NCBI GenBank assembly: GCA_016458225.1
Contig: JAEMGR010000033.1
Coordinates: 1 to 42,467, forward strand
DNA: 42,467 nucleotides
Reading direction: 5' to 3'
From: Myxococcaceae bacterium JPH2
GTDB taxonomy: Bacteria > Myxococcota > Myxococcia > Myxococcales > Myxococcaceae
Position 1 is the first letter of the stretch, and each line of letters begins with the position of its first letter. Both the position numbers and the translations under genes were made by a program. This document shows, piece by piece, positions 1 through 8,400 of the stretch. The notes below the pieces were generated by a model that did not search any database, was not told where the DNA came from, and saw nothing but the letters and a program-made list of their open reading frames with translations.

Positions 1-2
1 AG

Positions 3-461
3 CAGCGGCTCCACACGCGCTCGGGCCCGCCCACGCCGGACGACTTCGACGAGCTGCTCTGCCGGCGCAGGAAGTCGCGCTTCTTCCTGGCCCACCCGCG
101 CGCCATCGCCGCGTTCGGCCGCGAGTGCACCCGACGGGGCATCTATCCCATCGAGGTGGAGGTGCAGGGCCGCAAGGTCATGGCGTGGCGGGGCGTTCCC
201 ATCCTGCCGTGCGACAAGCTGCCCATCACCGAGGAGCGCACCACGTCCATCCTCGTGCTGCGCACCGGCGAGGCGGATCAGGGCGTCATCGGCCTGCACC
301 ACACGGGCCTGCCGGACGAGGTGGAGCCCGGCCTCTCCGTGCGCCGGATGGACGTGAGCGAGAAGGCCATCACGTCCTACCTGGTCAGCACGTACTTCTC
401 CGCGGCCCTCCTGGTCCCCGACGCGCTCGGGGTCCTGGAGAACGTGTCGCTGGGAAGCTGA
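3..461 (+). CDS. Family 2 encapsulin shell protein, C-terminal part (5' end outside window)
   Basis: Frame open from the left edge; the first full codon is at 3 and the TGA is at 459-461, giving about 152 residues. What is seen: a stretch beginning TPDDFDELL, then [68 protein letters not shown] and a tail ending [11 protein letters not shown]. These match my recollection of the HK97-fold C-terminal half of family 2 (SrpI-type) encapsulin shells. Known role of the family: self-assembling protein nanocompartments that load a cargo such as a cysteine desulfurase or terpene synthase. The cargo gene and any cyclic-nucleotide-binding insertion would lie upstream, out of view. The gene converges on the prolyl-AMP ligase gene and probably marks the cluster border; nothing seen ties it to the pathway. 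The phrase-level match makes the family call good, but the subtype cannot be decided. Confidence 0.82.
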   Translation, partial: QRLHTRSGPPTPDDFDELLCRRRKSRFFLAHPRAIAAFGRECTRRGIYPIEVEVQGRKVMAWRGVPILPCDKLPITEERTTSILVLRTGEADQGVIGLHHTGLPDEVEPGLSVRRMDVSEKAITSYLVSTYFSAALLVPDALGVLENVSLGS

Positions 462-471
462 GTTGTCCTCG

Positions 472-503
472 GGCCGAGCGCGGTCAGTCCTCCGCGCTCG
501 GCC
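472..503. terminator. Perfect 12-bp GC-rich inverted repeat between convergent genes
   Basis: Arms GGCCGAGCGCGG (472-483) and CCGCGCTCGGCC (492-503) are perfectly complementary around an 8-nt loop. The hairpin sits 10 nt after the encapsulin stop, and its right half is the last codons of the minus-strand ligase gene. No U-tract follows on either strand, so it would be a GC-only stem. Its position between two converging genes fits a bidirectional transcription stop; this is inferred from structure only. Confidence 0.55.
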
Positions 504-1983
504 GCTGCACGCGCTCCGTCAACGCGCGGCGGTCCAGCTTGCCGTTCTGCGTGCGCGGCAGCTCCGACAGCACGCGCACCTCGTCGACAATCATGTAGCG
601 GGGCAGGCGCTCCGCGCAGTGCTTCTTGAGCTGGAGCAGGGACGGAGGTCGCGGGCTGGGGCTCACCACGCACGCGACGAGCCGCGCCTCCAGTCCGCTG
701 CCGCGCGCGACCACGCCCACCGCCTGGACGTCCGGGTGGGTGAGGAGCGCCGCTTCAATCTCTCCGGGCTCGATGCGCCGGCCGCGCACCTTGAGCATGC
801 TGTCGCGCCGGCCGACGTACTCGAAGGCGCCGTCCGGGAGCTCGCGGCACAGGTCTCCCGTGGCGTAGGGACGGTCTCCCTGCGGTGGGTGGCCCCAGTA
901 GCCCCGCATCACCGTGGGCCCCTCCACCATCAGCTCGCCCAGCTCCTCGCCCTCGGCGCGCGCCAGCCACACCCGGTCGCCGCAGCTCGCGAGGCCGATG
1001 GGGACGGGCTCGGTGCGCTCGGGGGCGATGTCCTTCACCTCGTGGAACGTGCACACGTTCGTCTCGGTGGGACCGTAGAGGTTGAAGCACCGTGCTTGTG
1101 GCAGGTGCTCTCTCAGCGGGCGCAAGTGCTTGATGGGGAAGGGTTCTCCCGCGAAGAGGACCGCGCGGAAGGGCAGGTCCGCGTGCTCCAGCAAGCCGCC
1201 CTCGCGCATCATCAAGATGAGGGCCGAGGGCACCGAGTACCAGACGGTGAAGCGCTCGCTCTGGACGAACTCCACCAGCTTCCGGGGCGCGAAGGCGAGC
1301 GCCTCGGGGATGAGCGTCACCGAGGCGCCGCCGAGGAACGCCGCGTAGAGGTCCAGGACGGACAGGTCGAAGTAGAAGGGCGCGTGGTTGCTGAAGCGAT
1401 CCTCGGGCGTCGTCCCGAGAAGCGCGTGGCACCACTCGATGAAGGCCAGCGCGTTGCGGTGGCTGATGCACACGCCCTTGGGCGTGCCCGTGGAGCCCGA
1501 CGTGTAGAGGATGTACGCGAGCGCGTCCTCCTCGAGCCCGTGAGGTGGCACCGGCTCCGCGGAGCGGGCGGAGAGCTGTCCCCACGCGAACCCCGGCCCG
1601 GTGTCATCCACGAGGAGCAGGCGCGGGGGCGCGCGGCCCTCGACGCTCAAGTCGCCCGCGCGCGAGGCGGACGTCACCACCACCTGGATGCCGCAGTCCT
1701 CCACGATGCGCAGGGTCCGCGAGGCGGGGCTGTGCGGATCCAACGGCACATACGCCGCACCGAGCCTCGCGATGCCCTGCATGGCCGCCACCGCGCGCGC
1801 GGACTTCTCCGTCCAGAGGCCCACCCGGTCGCCCCGCTGGACGCCCAGCTCGAGGAGGGCTCGGGCCACGCGGTTGGCGAGCGCGTCGAGCTGGCCATAG
1901 GTGAGCGTCTCGTCCGGACCCTTCACCGCGACGGACGTGGGGAACCGCGCGGCCGAGCGGCGCACGATGTCGTCGAGTCTCAT
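484..1983 (-). CDS. L-prolyl-AMP ligase (PltF/RedM-like stand-alone adenylation enzyme) for a pyrrole starter
   Basis: About 499 residues, the usual length for a free-standing adenylation enzyme. It activates an amino acid as its adenylate and loads it on a carrier protein. Seen: A3 YTSGSTGTPKG (about 160-170), A4 around FDLSVLDLY (about 205-213), A5 NLYGPTE (about 301-307), A7 YATGDL, and A10 NGKLDRR with the catalytic Lys near the C terminus. The ten-residue specificity code read by hand is D-L-L-Y-L-A-L-V-C-K. As I recall it, this is the code of the proline-activating ligases of pyoluteorin, undecylprodigiosin and aminocoumarin pathways (PltF, RedM, CloN4). The ATG at 1981-1983 overlaps the stop of the dehydrogenase gene (ATGA), so the two are translationally coupled. 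No carrier protein lies beside it; the partner may be the ACP of the gene at 3255 or one encoded elsewhere. Confidence 0.9.
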   Translation of the reverse strand: MRLDDIVRRSAARFPTSVAVKGPDETLTYGQLDALANRVARALLELGVQRGDRVGLWTEKSARAVAAMQGIARLGAAYVPLDPHSPASRTLRIVEDCGIQVVVTSASRAGDLSVEGRAPPRLLLVDDTGPGFAWGQLSARSAEPVPPHGLEEDALAYILYTSGSTGTPKGVCISHRNALAFIEWCHALLGTTPEDRFSNHAPFYFDLSVLDLYAAFLGGASVTLIPEALAFAPRKLVEFVQSERFTVWYSVPSALILMMREGGLLEHADLPFRAVLFAGEPFPIKHLRPLREHLPQARCFNLYGPTETNVCTFHEVKDIAPERTEPVPIGLASCGDRVWLARAEGEELGELMVEGPTVMRGYWGHPPQGDRPYATGDLCRELPDGAFEYVGRRDSMLKVRGRRIEPGEIEAALLTHPDVQAVGVVARGSGLEARLVACVVSPSPRPPSLLQLKKHCAERLPRYMIVDEVRVLSELPRTQNGKLDRRALTERVQRPSAED

Positions 1984-3119
1984 AGGCCCAGGTTGCTCGC
2001 GATGATGTCCCGCTGGATTTCCGACGTGCCGGAGAACAGCGTGCTGGGAATGGTGTCTCGCAGCACCCGTTCGATCCCCGTCTCGGACACGTAACCCATG
2101 CCGCCGTGGATCTGGATGGCATCCAGGCCGCACTGCACCGCCGCCTCGCTGATGGCCAGCTTCGCCAGCGACACCTCCATCGCCGCGTCCTCGCCCCGGT
2201 CCATGCGCCAGCACGCGCGGTACAGCAGCAGGCGCGAGGCCTCCAGGCGCTGCTTCATGTCCGCGAGGCGGTGCGAAATGGCTTGGTTCTTGCCGATGGC
2301 GCGCTTGAACTGCTTGCGCTCGCGCGCGAAGTCCACCGTCTGTTCGAGCACGCGCTCCATGAGCCCGACGTAGCCGCCGAACAGGCACGCGCGCTCCCAC
2401 TGCATGGAGCGCTTGAAGAGGGGCGCGCCCTGACCCTCCGCGCCGAGTCGCGCCGCCTCGGGGACCTGGCAATCCTCCAGGTAGATGGGCGCGATGGGCG
2501 AGGTGGACAGGCCCATCTTCTGGAACGGCTTGCCCACGGTGAGGCCCGGCGTGCCCTTGTCCACGAGGAAGGCGCTCAGGCCCATGTACCCGTGGGATGG
2601 GGCCGTGACGGCATAGACGAGGAACACGTCCGCGACGGGGCCATTGGTGACGTAGCTCTTCGTGCCATCCAGCACGTAGCCCGAGTCCGTGCGCCGCGCG
2701 CGCGTCTGGAGCGCGAAGACATCCGAGCCCGCCTCGGGCTCGGAGATGGCATTGGCGCCCACCCATTCCCCAGAACACAGACGCGGCAGGTAGCGTGCCT
2801 TTTGTATGTCGTTACCACCTTCGAGGATGGGTAATACGCACGCGAACAAGTGCGCCCCCACGGAGAACACGAGCCCTGTATCGGTGCAGCCGCGCCCCAG
2901 GGCCTCCATCAGCCGCGCCGTCGTCAGCGCATCCAGTCCCAGTCCTCCATAGCGCTCGGGGATGGGCAGCCCCAGGAAGCCGAACGCTCCGCAGTGGCGC
3001 CACTGCTCCAGGAAGAGCCCCGGTCCCGACCGCGGATCCGTCAGCCTCGCCTTCGCGAAGGCGAGGGCACGCTCATAGAGATCCGTCTGCTCGCGCGTCC
3101 AATCGAAGTCCATGCGCAT
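1980..3119 (-). CDS. L-prolyl-S-carrier dehydrogenase (PltE/RedW-like acyl-CoA dehydrogenase fold flavoprotein)
   Basis: 379 residues, full length for the family. It would take carrier-bound prolyl to pyrrolyl-2-carboxyl by FAD-dependent four-electron oxidation. Seen: NAISEPEAGSD (about 123-133) for the FAD/substrate loop, DGTKSYVTNG (about 151-160), WERACLF (241-247), GKNQAISHRLADMK, QIHGGMGY and the C-terminal SGTSEIQ. The usual C-terminal base Glu of medium-chain dehydrogenases is Ser here (FSGTS). The Glu of WERACLF (E242) sits where isovaleryl-CoA-type enzymes and, as I recall, PltE keep theirs. First gene of the two-gene minus operon, with its stop overlapping the ligase start. Two ATGs are possible (3119 and 3113): the second would begin MDFDW, like PltE, while an AGG four bases upstream favours the first. 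Paired with the ligase the function is well supported. Confidence 0.9.
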   Translation of the reverse strand: MRMDFDWTREQTDLYERALAFAKARLTDPRSGPGLFLEQWRHCGAFGFLGLPIPERYGGLGLDALTTARLMEALGRGCTDTGLVFSVGAHLFACVLPILEGGNDIQKARYLPRLCSGEWVGANAISEPEAGSDVFALQTRARRTDSGYVLDGTKSYVTNGPVADVFLVYAVTAPSHGYMGLSAFLVDKGTPGLTVGKPFQKMGLSTSPIAPIYLEDCQVPEAARLGAEGQGAPLFKRSMQWERACLFGGYVGLMERVLEQTVDFARERKQFKRAIGKNQAISHRLADMKQRLEASRLLLYRACWRMDRGEDAAMEVSLAKLAISEAAVQCGLDAIQIHGGMGYVSETGIERVLRDTIPSTLFSGTSEIQRDIIASNLGL

Positions 3120-3254
3120 CCGACCTGTCTGTGGATTGTTGGCCAGTCAGCAATTATCTTGCAGGAGAGATATGCGGTTATTTTTCAGCGCCAAGGCCGG
3201 AAAAACAGTGAATCCTTGACGTGATAAATGATGATGCATTAGAAGTCCACACCC
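3120..3254. promoter_or_regulatory. Divergent AT-rich intergenic region, probable promoters for both arms of the cluster
   Basis: This 135-bp gap is the only divergent junction in the window. A hand count gives about 45% G+C over 3121-3240 against roughly 70% around it. On the plus strand a TTGACG box lies at 3216-3221, but the hexamer 17 bp downstream (TTAGAA, 3239-3244) is a poor -10 and would leave almost no leader before the ATG at 3255. A TGGCCA palindrome sits near 3139-3144. I could not identify a sigma-54 site or a recognised operator. Its role as the control point for both operons is inferred from position and base composition. Confidence 0.55.
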
Positions 3255-5459
3255 ATGCGGTGTGAGTCAATTGCGGTGGTCGGGATGGGATTCCGACTTC
3301 CTGGGGCGGATTCTCCTCGGACTCTCTGGAACAACCTATGTGACGGGTTGGATGTGACTGGTGATATCCCGCCAGAGCGCTGGGGCGTTGGTCTGTTTCA
3401 AGCCATGAATTCAGACGCCGCGGGTCGGATCCGCGGGCGGCGCGCGGGGCTGGTGTCAGACGTGGACGCCGTGGATGCCAATGCCTTTCGGCTCTCCAAG
3501 CGTGAGCTGCGGCAGATGGACCCGCAGCATCGGATCCTCTTCGAGTGCGCGTGGCACGCCCTGGAGGACGCGGGCCTGCCGCTGGAGGGCCTGCGCGGCA
3601 GTCGGACGGGCGTCTTCGTCGGCAGCAACTTCAACGACTTCCAGCGGATGCTGGCCCGCGACTGGGCGGCGCTGGATGGCTACTCCTTGTTGGGCACCAC
3701 GCCCGCCTTCGCCGCCAACCGCATCTCCTACGCGTTCGACCTGCGAGGGCCGAGCACCTGCTCGAGCGTGGGGTGCGCCTCGTCCACCGTGGCGGTGCAC
3801 GAGGCCTGCCGCAGCCTGCTCCTGGGCGAGGTGGAGCTGGCGCTCGCGGGCGGGGTGGAGCTGATGCTCTCGCCCGACAGCAGCATCATGCTGTCGCAGG
3901 CCGGTGTGTTGTCTTCCACTGGACAGTGCCGGACGTTGGATGCGGGCGCGGACGGCTACGTGCGCGGCGAGGGCGCGGGGATGATCGTCCTCAAGCGCCT
4001 GTCCCAGGTGGCGCCGGGGGAGCGCGTCTACGCGGTCATCCGCGGCGGCGCGGTGAACCACAACGGCCGCAACGAGTGGTTGATGGCCCCGAGCGTGGAG
4101 GCGCAGGCTGACGTCATCCGGCAGGCCTGTGAGCGGGGCGGGGTGGCGCCCGCCAGCCTCGACTATGTGGAGCTGCACGGCTCGTCCTTCCTCAAGGGGG
4201 ACGCGGCCGAGGCGCTCGCCATCGGCCAGGTGCTGGGTGGCCAGCGCGCGGCACCGTGCCGGCTGGGCGCGGTGAGCAACAACCTGGGCTACCTGGGCGC
4301 GGCGGCGGGCATCGCCCAGCTCATCAAGGTCTGCCTGTCGCTCTGGCACCGGACGCTGCCGCCCACCATCCATGTGGACGCGCCCAACCCGCTCATCCCC
4401 TTCGAGGAGCTGGGCCTGAGCATCCAGACAGGACGCGAGGCCTGGCCTGTCCCGGCGCTGGGTGAGCCGCGACGCGCGGGTGTCGTGTCCACCTCCTTGG
4501 GCGGCGCCAATGCCTTTCTCGTGCTGGAGGAGGCCCCCGCGCGCCCACCCCAGACGTCTCCCGATGCTTCCGTCGAGGCCCACCTGCTGGTGTTCTCGGC
4601 GCAGTCGCCCGAGGGGTTGATCGCGCGTGCGCGACAGCTTCGTGACTTCCTCGTGGAGACGGACGAGGCCGAGGCGCGGCTCGTGGATGTTTGTTTTACC
4701 GCGGCCCTGAAACGCCAGCACCACCGCCACCGCGTGGCGATGGTGGGGAGCAGCCGTGCGGGATTGGTGTCGCGGCTCGAGGATTTCCTACTCAATCCCG
4801 CGCAGACGCGTTGGGTGGAGCAAGGCCAACCAACCTCACTGGTTGAGGCGTCAGAGACCTTTGTTGACTCGGGATATGTTTCGCGAGAAGTCTTTCTCGT
4901 GGGTGGTGGGGCCTGCGTGAGTCTTCCAATTCATCCCTTTCAGAGACAGCGTTTGTGGCCGGAATGGCTGACGCCCGAGGAGGTGTCTCGTGCGCCCGGC
5001 TCGGTCCGCGCCCCCGTGCCCGCCGCGGCGCCCGTGCCCGAGCGCCCGGGTGCCACGGACTACCGCGCGGGCACTCCCGCGGAGCGTGAGGCCCGGCTCG
5101 CGGACTTCCTGCGCGCGCAGCTCGCGGAGGTGCTGGAGCTGGAGGTGGCGTCGCTGGACACGCGCGCGCGGACCTTCTTCGAGCTGGGGCTCAACTCCCT
5201 GGGCGTCGCGCAGCTCAAGGCGCGCATCACCGGGGCGCTGGGCATCGCGATGTCGGCGACGGTCCTCTTCGAGCACCCCCGGTTGGACGCGTTGGCGTCG
5301 CGCCTGCGCGCGCTGATGGATGACACGCCGGCGGCTGTTCCCGAGGGCTCCCACGGCGAGGAGTGGGCGCTGGTGGAGCGCATCGCGGGGCTGTCCGAGG
5401 AGCAGGCGCGCGAACTGATTGCCCGGAAGCTGGCGGAACTCACCATCGAGGTCGGATGA
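3255..5459 (+). CDS. PKS module remnant: atypical KS - (AT deleted) - ACP
   Basis: 734 residues. KS about 4-425: active Cys kept in an altered context (GCASS, C174), first His kept (ELHGSS, H308), but the second His of the usual NIGH motif is Tyr (NNLGY, Y346) and the preceding Lys is Ser. Loss of that His usually goes with a KS that transfers chains without decarboxylative extension. The KS-AT linker is present (about 445-510), then only about 45 residues precede the post-AT linker LPIHPFQRQRLW (557-568), where an AT would add about 300. ACP about 612-690 with FFELGLNSLG, Ser 648. The C-terminal helix (GLSEEQARELI) looks like a docking element. ATG 3255 is the only possible start, since an in-frame TAG lies at 3240-3242; no strong ribosome site is seen. 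First gene of the plus operon, its stop overlapping the next start. Likely accepts and passes on the pyrrolyl starter. Confidence 0.85.
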   Translation: MRCESIAVVGMGFRLPGADSPRTLWNNLCDGLDVTGDIPPERWGVGLFQAMNSDAAGRIRGRRAGLVSDVDAVDANAFRLSKRELRQMDPQHRILFECAWHALEDAGLPLEGLRGSRTGVFVGSNFNDFQRMLARDWAALDGYSLLGTTPAFAANRISYAFDLRGPSTCSSVGCASSTVAVHEACRSLLLGEVELALAGGVELMLSPDSSIMLSQAGVLSSTGQCRTLDAGADGYVRGEGAGMIVLKRLSQVAPGERVYAVIRGGAVNHNGRNEWLMAPSVEAQADVIRQACERGGVAPASLDYVELHGSSFLKGDAAEALAIGQVLGGQRAAPCRLGAVSNNLGYLGAAAGIAQLIKVCLSLWHRTLPPTIHVDAPNPLIPFEELGLSIQTGREAWPVPALGEPRRAGVVSTSLGGANAFLVLEEAPARPPQTSPDASVEAHLLVFSAQSPEGLIARARQLRDFLVETDEAEARLVDVCFTAALKRQHHRHRVAMVGSSRAGLVSRLEDFLLNPAQTRWVEQGQPTSLVEASETFVDSGYVSREVFLVGGGACVSLPIHPFQRQRLWPEWLTPEEVSRAPGSVRAPVPAAAPVPERPGATDYRAGTPAEREARLADFLRAQLAEVLELEVASLDTRARTFFELGLNSLGVAQLKARITGALGIAMSATVLFEHPRLDALASRLRALMDDTPAAVPEGSHGEEWALVERIAGLSEEQARELIARKLAELTIEVG
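4771..4980 (+). other. Low-GC scar where the AT domain is missing
   Basis: Inside the KS-ACP gene, the stretch joining the KS-AT linker to the post-AT linker drops to about 56% G+C (hand count over 4861-4980), against about 70% in flanking coding sequence. The encoded residues (about 506-556) match no AT motif: there is no GQG, GHSxG or HAFH. The frame is open throughout, so this is a tolerated in-frame loss and not a frameshift. Confidence 0.6.
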
Positions 5460-8400
5460 TGAATCGCAAGGACGGCGTGGGCTCGGAGCTGACTCCCCTC
5501 CAGCAGGCCCTGCTCACCATCGAGAAGCTCCAGCGCAAGCTGGTCGCGGTCACCTCGGGGAGCGAGGACGCCATCGCCATCATCGGCATGGGGTGTCGCT
5601 TCCCGGGCGGGGCCTCGGGGACGGCGCGCTTCCGCGAGCTGCTGTGGGGCGGGCGCGAGTCGGTGGTGGAGGTCCCGGCGGAGCGCCGCTCGCTGCAGGG
5701 CATTCATGATCCGGACCCCGCGGCTCCCGGCAAGTCCACGCTGCGCCGGGCGGCCTTCGTGGACGGGGTGGAGCGCTTCGACGCGGAGTTCTTCCGCATC
5801 TCGCGGCGCGAGGCGGAGGGGATGGATCCGCAGCAGCGCTTCTTCCTGGAGGTGTGCTGGGAGGCGCTGGAGGACGCGGGGCTGCCGCCGCACGCGCTGC
5901 GAGGAACGCGAACCGGCGTGTTCGCGGGCGTCCACGCTCGGGACTACGCCCTCATCGCGGAGGGCGGGTTGGAGAAGGTCGGCGCGCACTACTCGTCCGG
6001 AGTGGATGCCAGCTACGTCCCGGGTCGCCTGTCGTATCTGCTCGGGCTCGAGGGCCCGAGCCTGGCGGTGGACACCGCGTGCTCGTCGTCGCTCGTCGCC
6101 GTGCACCTGGCGTGTCAGAGCCTGCATGCGGGGGAGTCGACGGTCGCCATCGCGGGGGGCGTGAAGCTGCTGCTGGCCCCGCACCTCAGCGTGTTCCTCA
6201 CCAAGGCGGGCGCGCTGTCTCCCTCGCAGCGGTGCCGCGCCTTCGACGCCGCGGCGGACGGCATGGTGCAGGGCGAGGGCTGCGGGGTCGTCATCCTCAA
6301 GCGCCTCCGGGACGCCGTGCGCGATGGGGACCGAGTGCTCGCCACGCTGCGCGCGACGGCGATGAACCACGATGGCGCGAGCGGGGGCCTCACGGTCCCG
6401 AACGTCCGCGCCCAGGAGTCGCTCTATCGCCTCGCGCTCCAGCGCGCCGGCATCGAGCCCGGCCAGGTGGACTACCTGGAGGCCCACGGTACGGGCACGC
6501 GGCTGGGTGACCCCATCGAGTTGGAGGGCGTGGCGCGGGTGTACGGGGCCGGGCGCGCTCCCGAGCACCCGCTGTGGATGGGGTCGCTCAAGCCGAACAT
6601 CGGACACACGGAGGCCGCGGCGGGGATCGCCGGGCTCATCAAGGCGGTGTGCATCCTCCAGTCCGGGACGATTCCTCCGTCGCTCCACTTCGAGCACCCG
6701 ACGCCGGAGTTCTCCTGGGAGGGCTCGGGGCTGGCCGTCGTCCGCGAGCACACGCCGCTTGCGCCTCAGGGCCGCGCGCACCGCGTCGCCGTCAGTTCCT
6801 TTGGCATGAGCGGCATGAACGCGCACGCCATCGTCGAGTCCTATCGCGAGGCACCCTCGGCGCACCTCGATGCGGGGCCCTACCTCCTGCCCTTGTCGGC
6901 GCGGAGCGAGGCGGGGCTTCGCGAGCTGGCGGGCACGTGGCTGCGCCAGCTCACCGAGGTGCCGGACGCGAACCTTCGTGACGCGTGCTTCACCGCCGGC
7001 GCGGGGCGCTCGCATCACGAGCATCGCATGGCGCTCGTGGCGCAGACGCCCGAGGCCCTGCGGGCCCTATTGCGCAGCGCGGCCGAGGGGCGCGGCGGCG
7101 CGGGCATCCACCGAGGTTCGCTCACGGGCGCGCCACCGAAGGGCGTGACGTTCATCTTCGGCGATGACGTCGAGCAGGTGGATGGGCTCGTGCGGGAGCT
7201 GCTTGCTCGGGACCCTTCCTCGATGCGGCAGCTCGAGGGGCTGGACGCCGCGTTCCGCCGGGTGGCGGGCTGGTCGGTCTCCGAGCACCTGGCGCGCGGA
7301 AGTCGCGGGCCCCAGGCCGCGGATGTCCGAGCGCGAGGCACGGGTGTCCTGCTGGCGTGCCAGCTCGCGCTGGTCGCGTGGTGGCGCGCGTGCGGCGTCG
7401 AACCGCTGGCCGTCGCGGGGCATGGCGCGGGCGGAATCGCCGCGGCGGTCGTCGCTGGGTTGCTCACGGAAGAAGAAGCGATCCGTCTGGCGCTGCGCCT
7501 GCCGGACCCCGAGCCCCTCCTGGCTCGCACCGCGCGCTGCCACTTCTTCTCCTTCGCGGAGGAGTCGTGGCTCTCCGAAGGCGCCATGCCGCCCTCGGGC
7601 AGGTGGGTGCGCGAGGCGGTGGCCTCCGAGTCGCCGGATTGGGACCTGGTGGCCGAGCATCTGGTGGCGCGTGACTTCGCCTCCGTCTTCCTGGAGGTGG
7701 CGTGTGGTGAAGCGCTCGCGGACGCGCTGGACGCCTCCGCGCGGCGACGCGGTCGCGAGGTGCTCGTCCTCAAGGGGGATCCGCGAGACGGCGGCGAGGT
7801 GCTCCAGGGCGTGCTGACTCGGGCCGCGCGCGTGTACTGCGCGGGGCTCACCTTGCGCTTCGACTACCTGTTCCCCGAGGCGCGCAAGGTCTCGGCTCCG
7901 ACGTATCCCTGGCAGCGCGAGCGTTACTGGTGGGATGGCCAGCGCGAGGCGCCGCGCGTCGTGTCGTCTCCGACTCCAGACGTGTCCGCGCGTTGGGAGG
8001 GGCTGCTCTGGGACCTGGTGTGGCGTCCTCGGGAGGTTGCTCCTGAGTCGACGAAGCGGGGCGGGCGCTGGCTCGCCGTGACGGAGAACCTGGAGGCGGC
8101 GCGTCCGCTTCGCGAGGCCTGGGGGACGGAGCACGGCGAGCTGGTGGTGGCGTGCGCCGGGCCCACCTCCGCGCGTGCGACGCCGGGCGAGCACCGGGTC
8201 GACTTCGGTCAGGGCGCTTCCTTCGCGCGAATGCTGGATGAGGTGGTGGCCTCGGGCGAGCCACTGCGTGGCGTGCTCTTCCTGGCGAGTCAGGACCCAC
8301 TGGAAGAGTCCGCACCCCGGGGCGCGGCGGCGCGGCGTCAGGCCGTGGCGTTCACTTTCCTGGTCCAGGCGATGGCGCGCACCGCGCTGCCGGGCGCTCC

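Noticed and set aside
463-2094. Long plus-strand open frame opposite the ligase and dehydrogenase genes
   Set aside because: It is Arg/His/Ala-rich with no recognisable domain, and it is antisense to two clear enzymes; a GC-rich shadow frame.
484-2778. Extended 764-residue version of the ligase
   Set aside because: The part upstream of 1983 overlaps the dehydrogenase in another frame and has no homology-like motif; ATG at 1983 gives a normal-length enzyme coupled by ATGA.
3139-3144. TGGCCA palindrome as an operator
   Set aside because: A 6-bp palindrome is too short to support on its own; it is mentioned only as part of the intergenic region.
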